A stretch of DNA of 64,000 nt from SMBSF63 sp034003545. Lineage in GTDB: Bacteria > Chloroflexota > Anaerolineae > Anaerolineales > Anaerolineaceae. The DNA lies in NCBI GenBank assembly GCA_964447155.1, contig CAYURM010000010.1, positions 1 through 64,000 of the forward strand, in the 5' to 3' direction. Position numbers and translations under genes: made by a program. How positions within the stretch are numbered: position 1 is the first letter of the stretch; every line of letters begins with the position of its first letter. A model generated the notes under the pieces. That model was not told the origin of the DNA, made no database searches, and saw only the letters and a list, made by a program, of their open reading frames with translations. Of the stretch, positions 58,227-64,000 are shown piece by piece.

Positions 58227-58898
58227 TCAGGTCAGGCCGAAATGCCGGGCAGCCACCCGGTCACGCATATCAGATGGATAAAGCACCAGCAGCAGCTGGG
58301 ATTCTTCATTATCTACATTTTCCCAGCGATGCGGTAAATGCGATTCAAACAGCAGGCTGTCTCCCGGATTGAGCAAATAGGTTTCGTCTTCAATCGTGTA
58401 TAAAATGCGGCCTTGCAAACAATACACAAACTCGTGTCCGGTGTGAACGATGGGCGAGGTGCCGCTGCCGCCGCCTTTCTTTAGAGTCACCACCAGCGGC
58501 TGCACGGCCTTGGTCGCCAGCCCGGCGCCCAAATCCTGCAAGACAGCTTTTTCAATCTCGGTTTTGGGCCGTTCGGCCTGCGGGGTGAAGACCACATATT
58601 TCTGTTCAGTGTCTGGCTTGAAAAATGCCGTCACCGGCACCTTCAATGCCGCAGCGAGCTGCTGCAAAGTGCTCACGCTGGGGGATGTTTTTTCATTCTC
58701 AATCAGGCTGAGGGTGTTCACCGCCAGCCCGCTTTTCCCGGCCAGCCCACGGATCGATAAGCCGCGCGCAGCGCGCAGGGCTTTCAGCCGTTTGCCAACA
58801 TTGATTTCTGCACGCGTTCTGTCAAAACCAAGTATTGGGTCATCCAAATTCAGCAAAGGGGCAATTCCCTCGTCTTTCTCAGGTTTTTGTTTTGGCAT
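58227..58898 (-). CDS. XRE-family regulator with C-terminal cupin domain
   Basis: 223 residues. Acidic N-terminal tail, HTH_3 domain (about 36-90: LKALRAARGLSIRGLAGKSG, LSLIENEKTSPSVSTLQQLA, each typical), then a cupin_2 domain (about 140-210: HTGHEFVYCLQGRI, PGDSLLFESHLPHRWENV). These regulators usually sense a small metabolite with the cupin. GGAGG before ATG 58898 sets the start. Its gene leads the run regulator, NifX-like, thioredoxin-CcdA and may control it. Confidence 0.9.
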   Translation of the reverse strand: MPKQKPEKDEGIAPLLNLDDPILGFDRTRAEINVGKRLKALRAARGLSIRGLAGKSGLAVNTLSLIENEKTSPSVSTLQQLAAALKVPVTAFFKPDTEQKYVVFTPQAERPKTEIEKAVLQDLGAGLATKAVQPLVVTLKKGGGSGTSPIVHTGHEFVYCLQGRILYTIEDETYLLNPGDSLLFESHLPHRWENVDNEESQLLLVLYPSDMRDRVAARHFGLT

Positions 58899-58977
58899 GC
58901 TTGCCTCCGTGTCGAACAATTAAGCGTCAGACAATTCCATCGCCTTTATTTTGAAAAAAGAACACATATCAACCAAA

Positions 58978-59006
58978 ATTATAGTCAATAAACTATGTCC
59001 CGTCAA
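58978..59006 (-). promoter_or_regulatory. Promoter of the XRE-cupin gene with internal inverted repeat
   Basis: Minus strand: -35 TTGACG (59006-59001), 17-bp spacer, -10 TATAAT (58983-58978). An ATAGT/ACTAT inverted pair lies at 58981-58996, overlapping the -10 and spacer, a possible autoregulatory site. The 12-mer ATTATAGTCAAT (58978-58989) recurs exactly at 33323-33334. Confidence 0.65.
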
Positions 59007-59191
59007 TTTAATTGAGCATCAAAACCTAAAAATATCCGCCGCCGGTTGTATGACGAATAAATCGGAAAGCGCAGGCTGAGCACACCGAGATCATGCCCGC
59101 TCAGGTAAGCCGAAGCAATGGCAGAACGATAATTTCTACCCCTTTTGACTGCTCCCCCGCTGATTTACAGAATCCCTGATTCCCGGCCTTA

Positions 59192-59200
59192 TGCTATAAT
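59192..59200 (+). promoter_or_regulatory. Extended -10 promoter of the epimerase gene
   Basis: TGCTATAAT (59192-59200) is an extended -10 about 40 bp before ATG 59240. No good -35 is seen at 16-18 bp. The rest of the 341-bp gap (58899-59239) holds the divergent promoter and a degenerate GCAGGCTGAGC...GCTCAGG pair resembling the repeat at 19569. Confidence 0.5.
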
Positions 59201-59239
59201 CATGCGCACACAAAACCACATAACCAGGGATACCCCTCC

Positions 59240-60169
59240 ATGCAATTTCTGATCACAGGAGCAGCCGGTTTTTTGGGACAGAATCTGGCCAACCGTCTCG
59301 TACGGAACGGGCACGCAGTGCGTGCGCTGGATGATCTTTCCACCGGCGATCCTTCGCAGCTCTCACCTGACATTCATTTTACCCGCGGAGATGTTAATGA
59401 CCGCCCCAAACTCTGGACTCTGCTCCAGGATGTGGATTGTATCTATCACCTGGCCGCACGGGTGCTGGTGCATGAATCGGTGCTCTACCCCCGCGAATAC
59501 GACACGGTCAATGTCGGCGGCACCGTTACCCTGATGGAAGCCATGCGGGATGTGGGCGTGCGGCGGGTGGTGTTCATTTCCTCCGGTGCAATCTATGGCG
59601 AACAGGCCGAACAACCCCTGCACGAAGAAATGCGCCCCCATCCGCGCTCTCCATATGCTGTTTCCAAACTGGCTGCCGAATATTACGTGCGCACCATCGG
59701 CAGCCTGTGGGGCATTGAGACCGTCTGCCTGCGGGTCTTCAACGCTTACGGTCCCGGCCAGCAGATGCCGCCCACCTATACCCCTGTCATCCCCAACTTT
59801 CTCAACCATGCCACCCGCAACGGCACCATCGTGATCAATGGCGACGGCAGCCAGACCCGTGATTATGTCTACAAGGATGACGTGGTAGATGCCATGCTGT
59901 CGGCGTCCACTGCACCGGACGCGGACGGGGAGATCATCAATGTTGGCAGCGGGGTGGAAACCAGCGTCAGCGAAGTCGCCAATCTGGTGATGAAAGCCAC
60001 GGGCGCCAAGCCGGAAATCGTGTATAACTCACGCAATGCGGGTGGCGTGAACCGCATGTGCGCCGACCTGACCCTGGCGAAAAAACTGCTTAACTATCAG
60101 CCGCAAGTCCCGCTTGAAAAAGGCCTGTGCATGACCCTGGAGCAGGACGACCGCCTGAAAATGCAATAG
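59240..60169 (+). CDS. NAD-dependent sugar epimerase/dehydratase (GalE-like)
   Basis: 309 residues. Extended SDR: TGAAGFLG (6-13), DDLSTGDPSQ, YHLAA, catalytic serine in FISSGAIYG, tyrosine and lysine in SPYAVSKLAAEYY, and RVFNAYGPGQ. It acts on a UDP- or similar nucleotide sugar, probably for surface glycans. The exact reaction is not readable. The ribosome binding site is moderate (CCAGGGATA). A strong terminator follows. Confidence 0.9.
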   Translation: MQFLITGAAGFLGQNLANRLVRNGHAVRALDDLSTGDPSQLSPDIHFTRGDVNDRPKLWTLLQDVDCIYHLAARVLVHESVLYPREYDTVNVGGTVTLMEAMRDVGVRRVVFISSGAIYGEQAEQPLHEEMRPHPRSPYAVSKLAAEYYVRTIGSLWGIETVCLRVFNAYGPGQQMPPTYTPVIPNFLNHATRNGTIVINGDGSQTRDYVYKDDVVDAMLSASTAPDADGEIINVGSGVETSVSEVANLVMKATGAKPEIVYNSRNAGGVNRMCADLTLAKKLLNYQPQVPLEKGLCMTLEQDDRLKMQ

Positions 60170-60179
60170 CACTTCCCTG

Positions 60180-60216
60180 ACCGCGCACTGAGTTTTCCGA
60201 AGTGCGCGGTTTTCTT
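60180..60216 (+). terminator. Terminator of the epimerase gene
   Basis: ACCGCGCACT (60180-60189) pairs with AGTGCGCGGT (60201-60210) around an 11-nt loop, followed by TTTCTTTT. It lies 10 bp after the stop. Confidence 0.8.
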
Positions 60217-60365
60217 TTAACCAATGCCCCAACCATATCCGATAATCCAGCGATTGCGAAGGCCGCAGCGGTGGAAATTTGCGATCCTCACCCTTTGAAA
60301 AGCTCAGCGTACGGCTTGCGTTGCAATTCTTTCTCAGAAAGATCAAAATATCTTCCATATTGTTG

Positions 60366-60371
60366 TATGAT
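60366..60371 (+). promoter_or_regulatory. -10 element placed for a leaderless transcript
   Basis: TATGAT ends 8 nt before ATG 60380, and no Shine-Dalgarno sequence precedes that ATG. This is the weakest of three such arrangements in the window. Confidence 0.35.
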
Positions 60372-60379
60372 TAACCACA

Positions 60380-60997
60380 ATGGATACCACCCTGCCCCAA
60401 TCTTTCTACGACCGGCCCGTGCTGCACGTGGCCCGCGACCTGCTCGGCCGGCGCCTGGTGCGCCTGCTGAACGGCCAGCGCGTCAGCGGCCGGATCGTGG
60501 AGACGGAGGCCTACCGCGGCGAGGAAGACCTGGCCTGCCATGCCCGCGCCGGGCGCACCCCGCGCACCGCAATCATGTACGGCGCACCGGGGCACGCTTA
60601 TGTATATTTCACTTACGGGATGCACTGGATGCTCAACTGCGTCACCGGCCCGGAAGGCTTTCCCGCCGCCGTCCTCATCCGCGCCATCGTGCCACAGGAA
60701 GGGCTGGATGTGATTGCTGCCCATCGCGCCGGACGTCCGCGGCGGGAGTGGTGTAACGGTCCCGCCAAACTGTGCCAAGCACTGAACATTGACGGCCGCC
60801 TCAACGGGGCCGCCCTGTGGAATGTTGGCAGTGAAATATGGCTGGAAGCAGGCCAGCCCGTGACAGAAGAGCAGGTCAGGTGCACCCCGCGCATCGGCAT
60901 TCATAATACCCCCGAACCCTGGCGCAGCATCCCCTGGCGTTTCGTGGTGGCAGAACAGCTGAATCTTAAGGAGAAACAAAATGAGTCGTCTGGATGA
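60380..60997 (+). CDS. DNA-3-methyladenine glycosylase (AAG/MPG family)
   Basis: 205 residues. Removes alkylated purines from DNA as the first step of base excision repair. Seen: ARDLLGRRLVR, catalytic glutamate region IVETEAYRGEEDLACHA, MYGAPGHAYVYFTYGMHWMLN and VLIRAI. All are diagnostic of the mammalian-type AAG fold. No ribosome binding site is evident at ATG 60380. The last 17 bp overlap the CMD gene. Confidence 0.94.
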   Translation: MDTTLPQSFYDRPVLHVARDLLGRRLVRLLNGQRVSGRIVETEAYRGEEDLACHARAGRTPRTAIMYGAPGHAYVYFTYGMHWMLNCVTGPEGFPAAVLIRAIVPQEGLDVIAAHRAGRPRREWCNGPAKLCQALNIDGRLNGAALWNVGSEIWLEAGQPVTEEQVRCTPRIGIHNTPEPWRSIPWRFVVAEQLNLKEKQNESSG

Positions 60998-61325
60998 ATT
61001 TGAAGCCTATCGCAGCCGCATGAATGACCGCATCCTGGAAGTAAACCACCTGGGCATCAAACGCTTTTTCAACCTGGATACCAAAGCCTACGAAGACAGT
61101 GCCCTCGACAGCCGCACCAAGGAACTCCTCGGCCTGGTGGCCTCGATGGTGCTGCGCTGCAATGACTGCATCGATTATCACGTCCTGCAGTGCGTCAAGG
61201 CCGGCTGGGACGACGCTTCCCTGTACGACGCCTTCAACGTAGCCCTCGTCGTCGGCGGCAGCATCGTCATTCCCCATTTGCGGCATGCGGTTGAAACCCT
61301 GGATCTATGCCGGGGCGACGAATAA
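60981..61325 (+). CDS. Carboxymuconolactone decarboxylase/AhpD-family protein
   Basis: 114 residues, all-helical. The AhpD-like active motif is CNDCIDYH (Cys60, Cys63, His67), so it is probably a peroxidase or thiol-disulfide partner rather than a decarboxylase. TAAGGAG lies before ATG 60981 inside the end of the glycosylase gene, so the two are translated from one message. DNA alkylation repair and peroxide defence are thus paired. Confidence 0.9.
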   Translation: MSRLDEFEAYRSRMNDRILEVNHLGIKRFFNLDTKAYEDSALDSRTKELLGLVASMVLRCNDCIDYHVLQCVKAGWDDASLYDAFNVALVVGGSIVIPHLRHAVETLDLCRGDE

Positions 61326-61326
61326 T

Positions 61327-62250
61327 TTACCCGGCTATCCATTTCAAACGTTGGCCGAATTTTGAATCAGGATAGCGCTGCGCTGCCAGATTGATCCACA
61401 CCCAGGGCACGAACCCCCAACCAAGCCACCAGCCATATGGCCCAAGCCAATTGGATGAAAGCGTTAAAAAAGATAAAACAAGTGCCACAATTGCCGCCCG
61501 GGGTTTCAGGCGGGCAATCGCCGGGGTAAGAGGCAGCAGGTTGTAAAAAATGATATGGGGAGAAATAAACGCGCCGCAGGCCATCAACATGTCCATATCC
61601 CCTCGCGAGAACCAGATGGTCAGCAAGAAAAATGGCAGTCCCCACCAACCGAGGCCGATGTTTTGGGGGTACCGGCCTTCGCCATAAAAACTCTCCACAG
61701 CCAGCATTCTTTCGGGCCAGTTTCCCCAAATGATGATAGACAGGATCATAAAAACGAGAAATGCCAGAATGTATGAACGCCGCGCTCCCAATCCAAAAAA
61801 TTGGATTTGCGGCTTTATCAGTGCAAAGGGAACCAGCCAGGGCAAGGCAATTGATCCCAATAACGCGAATCCTTCAAGCTGACCTAAAAAAATTGTCCAC
61901 AACAAAGGCAAACTGAAAAAGGCGGCCGCCGCGCTGACAGGGTGAATGGCTCGCTGCAGTGTGGCAATGGAAAAAGCAGACAGGGTGATACCGATCAACA
62001 ATGGATATGTCAAATAGCGAATGGCAAGGGAAGTCCAGGGAGGGTAAAAGGGAGGGATGCGTTGAATTCCCCAGAAATGGTTCCAATCAAATCCAAACAG
62101 GCCGTCCCCCGGAATCATTGAACCTGCCAGACTGAAAATGAGCGTCAGCAGGATGAAAAGCAGAATTCCCGCCTTCATTGACAACCGTCTAGAAAAAATC
62201 TCCTGTTCAGGGAAGAGTGGATCGAGCGCGCGCCAGCAACGATGCAGCAT
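61327..62250 (-). CDS. Multi-spanning membrane protein, GT87/DUF2029-like
   Basis: 307 residues, eight to nine helices. An external loop after the first helix (FGFDWNHFWGIQRIPPFYPPW, in part DWNHFWGIQRIPPFYPP) has the D/PP pattern seen in GT-C glycosyltransferases of the DUF2029 type, so polyprenyl-linked sugar transfer is possible, but the sequence is short for it. AAGGGGG precedes ATG 62250. It is convergent to the CMD gene with 1 bp between stops. Function uncertain. Confidence 0.6.
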   Translation of the reverse strand: MLHRCWRALDPLFPEQEIFSRRLSMKAGILLFILLTLIFSLAGSMIPGDGLFGFDWNHFWGIQRIPPFYPPWTSLAIRYLTYPLLIGITLSAFSIATLQRAIHPVSAAAAFFSLPLLWTIFLGQLEGFALLGSIALPWLVPFALIKPQIQFFGLGARRSYILAFLVFMILSIIIWGNWPERMLAVESFYGEGRYPQNIGLGWWGLPFFLLTIWFSRGDMDMLMACGAFISPHIIFYNLLPLTPAIARLKPRAAIVALVLSFLTLSSNWLGPYGWWLGWGFVPWVWINLAAQRYPDSKFGQRLKWIAG

Positions 62251-62353
62251 AAAACCCCCTTTAGAATAAAAGCTCAATGCAATTGGACAGATATTTTACG
62301 AATATGTCAAATACTCAAAAAATTATAACATTAATTCGTTTTCCGCCCCCTGA

Positions 62354-62902
62354 TTATTCGTCGACCTCAATCAACATGATTTTAACCGGCACAGCTGGAA
62401 AATGTCGTTTCAACCGCTCAATGTCATAGACAAGCTGCTCGCCATACGACACCCCGCTCGACATTTGCTTCTGTAAAGAATGACAAGGAACAATCTCAAT
62501 CCCCACATCTGCTTTATTCTCGTTGAAGAAATACTGAAATTTCGCCATGTCATAAAACATAAAAGCATATTTGCCAAACTGCACTTCAACCAGCACCTTG
62601 TCCTTCACAAAATCGACCTGTTTATAAGCCCCTGGTATTTCATGGTCATGATTGGGGATGGAGATAGTGTACGTATCCCGGATTTCTTCAAAGCCGATGG
62701 CATTGAAGTAGTGACGAAATTGGGCATACATGTTTTCAGGGGAATAAAGTAATTGTTGAAATGAAACATCATCTTGATATTTTACAATGCGCTCTGCTTT
62801 CACCTTTGTAAGGATCTCATATATCGCCTGCTCATGCTGTGGATATCGGACAGTAAGAACCTCCGAGCCGCCAAAATGCGAATATTCATACACCACTTTC
62901 AT
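62354..62902 (-). CDS. BglII/BstYI-family type II restriction endonuclease-like protein
   Basis: 182 residues. The core QVDFVKDKVLVEVQFGKYAF gives Asp97, Glu106 and Gln108, the D-x8-E-x-Q spacing of the BglII active site (Asp84, Glu93, Gln95). The following MFYDMAKFQYFF and C-terminal HSLQKQMSSGVSYGEQLV are family-like. No methyltransferase gene is next to it in the window; a partner could lie beyond 64000. A+T-rich, probably acquired. It may be an orphan, an unannotated defence nuclease or an inactive remnant. The start region has a weak ribosome binding site. Confidence 0.8.
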   Translation of the reverse strand: MKVVYEYSHFGGSEVLTVRYPQHEQAIYEILTKVKAERIVKYQDDVSFQQLLYSPENMYAQFRHYFNAIGFEEIRDTYTISIPNHDHEIPGAYKQVDFVKDKVLVEVQFGKYAFMFYDMAKFQYFFNENKADVGIEIVPCHSLQKQMSSGVSYGEQLVYDIERLKRHFPAVPVKIMLIEVDE

Positions 62903-63212
62903 TGCATACTCCCACTAAAGCATCTCACTTACCACACAAGGTAATTATTATCCTCATATTTACAAATACACTATAACAGATCTTAATCGCAAAAAACTAT
63001 CTTAAAAACTGGCTCATTGGGAATCGCCGTGATTTTCCGCGGCGACGAGCAAAATCACTCCAGATATCGGGGGGAAGGCAAGGTTTATCTCCATATTTGG
63101 TGTAGAGCATCAACTTTTCACGGCAGTTCCCAGAGAACCTAAAAATTCGTAGGGGCGCACGCCGTCCAACAAAGCATTGGCCGCCATGCGCCCCTACAAT
63201 GGCAAGGTTGGA
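62903..63212. repeat. Intergenic region with GTAGGGGCGCA inverted-repeat element
   Basis: GTAGGGGCGCA (63149-63159) and TGCGCCCCTAC (63187-63197) are perfect inverted ends around 27 bp. Upstream, GTGATTTT (63029-63036) and AAAATCAC (63051-63058) form another hairpin. No gene is seen. The GTAGGGGCG arm also occurs at 29283-29291. Confidence 0.6.
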
Positions 63213-63824
63213 TTATTTAACAGATTGAAAATTGGTGCGGAAAATGAACTTTGTATGAGGTGAAGGTTTTATTGTGAATATTTTTACATTGAACACACCG
63301 GGCACGTGTTCCCAATGTCTCCAAACAGCCAAGCAAATTTCATCATTTTCTTTGCTGCTAACAAAAGACGGTTGATTTCTCTTTCTATAAACAACATACC
63401 CATCTCGAGAAAAATCCGCGTTTTGACTCAAGAATAGGGCTTCTGAGAATATTTTCCCGTCGTAACAATTCCTATACATTTCAGGATCATATTCACTCTG
63501 ACCCTGCACCCAGCCTTCTTTCATTAATTCCTGATCAAAATAATCAAATATATTTTGTCTGGCTTCTGCTTCCGGAATACTTTCATAGGAAAGAATTGCA
63601 AATTGATTCCAGGTGAAAAATCTAGTATTACCAGGTCGTATCACAGAATATGTTGGATACATCCAAACTACAACTGGATAATCATCAGTGGGAGGAGGGA
63701 ATGAAAATGTAATGAATCTGGGAAAAGCTTCGCAAAGATATAGAATGAAAAAGCAAGCAATTACTATACCCAGCAACTTGAGAAAAAAATTTAGTCGAGT
63801 GTTTTTCAGGTTCACTTTTTTCAT
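63213..63824 (-). CDS. Membrane-anchored protein of unknown function
   Basis: 203 residues, A+T-rich. One N-terminal helix (about 12-32), then an extracytoplasmic domain with aromatic residues (PPPTDDYPVVVWMYPTY, FFTWNQFAIL) and an amphipathic helix (PEAEARQNIFDYFDQELMKEGW). Cysteines at NCYDG and EICLAVW might pair. No family recognised. It lies beyond the restriction enzyme in the accessory end of the window; TTTGAAAGATCAAT precedes ATG 63824. Confidence 0.55.
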   Translation of the reverse strand: MKKVNLKNTRLNFFLKLLGIVIACFFILYLCEAFPRFITFSFPPPTDDYPVVVWMYPTYSVIRPGNTRFFTWNQFAILSYESIPEAEARQNIFDYFDQELMKEGWVQGQSEYDPEMYRNCYDGKIFSEALFLSQNADFSRDGYVVYRKRNQPSFVSSKENDEICLAVWRHWEHVPGVFNVKIFTIKPSPHTKFIFRTNFQSVK

Positions 63825-63895
63825 ATTGATCTTTCAAATATCCCAATCGCTTCCTCAACAATTCTTTCTCACAAGCTTCTCTCCCCTTCACTATC

Positions 63896-64000
63896 TTACG
63901 AGATCTTCATCACCTTGCATATTTCGGAAACTGAGATCGCCCCTTTTGTCGCCTGCCGATACGCGGCGATATGCGCGCTCTGCGCGTGCTGCTTCAAATG
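63896..64000 (-). CDS. Partial gene running off the right edge (C-terminal 34 residues)
   Basis: The minus-strand frame is open from the window edge to TAA at 63896. The visible end reads ...QSAHIAAYRQATKGAISVSE, then ICKVMKIS, amphipathic and helix-prone like the close of a nucleic-acid-binding protein. Too short for identification. It precedes the membrane-anchored gene by 71 bp on the same strand. Confidence 0.45.
   Translation of the reverse strand, partial: HLKQHAQSAHIAAYRQATKGAISVSEICKVMKIS

Noticed and set aside
1..64000. tRNA, rRNA, CRISPR, riboswitch or prophage genes
   Set aside because: Intergenic regions were read for cloverleaf ends, direct-repeat arrays, known riboswitch cores and integrase/transposase motifs; none was convincing by eye. 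A covariance-model search would be decisive.

Overview
This is a 64 kb stretch of bacterial chromosome, moderately G+C rich and densely coded on both strands. The gene repertoire suggests Chloroflexota, probably Anaerolineae: a MalT-type LuxR regulator, CarD plus DksA-like factors, an S1-type protein, a class D-like sortase, DUF3048 and NMT1-type lipoproteins, rubrerythrin, and GGAG-type ribosome binding sites. This assignment comes from family knowledge, not from a search. No rRNA, tRNA, CRISPR array, prophage or intact insertion sequence was seen.

Layout. 0.1-5.4 kb: polyphosphate kinase 2, an aldo/keto reductase, a serine hydrolase, a split membrane protein, a methyltransferase and a thiazoline-carboxylate hydrolase relative. 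5.5-10.5 kb: a PLP decarboxylase, a methyltransferase-like protein, an A+T-rich nuclease-helicase-like gene (probably acquired) and a DUF454 protein. 10.6-12.7 kb: a PerR-catalase unit with a promoter and Per-type box that can be read directly. 12.8-15.7 kb: a methyltransferase paired with an adenosylhomocysteinase-like protein, plus small membrane proteins. 16-20.5 kb: an AraC regulator divergent from five membrane proteins, two of them paralogous.

20.5-25.2 kb: a LuxR regulator with a degenerate receiver, a DksA-like zinc-finger protein, CarD, an S1-domain protein that seems to start at ATT, a sortase and a 52-residue membrane protein. 25.2-30.3 kb: a class V aminotransferase fold without its PLP lysine, then an operon of an IclR-flavin-barrel fusion regulator and an NMT1/THI5-like ABC importer. 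30.6-36.9 kb: an XRE membrane regulator, a frameshifted EFR1 ferredoxin, an acetyltransferase, a cupin and the MalT-like regulator. 37-41.3 kb: a lipoprotein and a same-strand run of a lipid-type methyltransferase, a SAM methyltransferase, a CPBP protease and a membrane-anchored metallo-beta-lactamase-fold enzyme.

41.4-50.4 kb, mostly minus strand: DUF2177, HAD phosphatase, epimerase, a deazaflavin-type reductase, a DUF3048 lipoprotein, SDR, a cytochrome-like lipoprotein lacking heme cysteines, rubrerythrin, a PH-domain protein, a sugar aminotransferase and bactofilin. 50.7-55.8 kb: lactate permease, a TPR protein, a predicted repetitive anchored protein, adenosine deaminase and OsmC. 56-61.3 kb: a tandem thioredoxin-CcdA fusion, a NifX-like protein, an XRE-cupin regulator, an epimerase, a 3-methyladenine glycosylase and a CMD/AhpD protein. 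61.3-64 kb: a multi-spanning membrane protein, then an A+T-rich accessory end with a BglII-like restriction endonuclease, an anchored protein of unknown role and a partial gene.

The main theme is redox and stress handling (catalase, rubrerythrin, OsmC, CcdA-thioredoxin, CMD, PerR) mixed with many regulators and small membrane proteins. Intergenic DNA carries several families of palindromic dispersed repeats.
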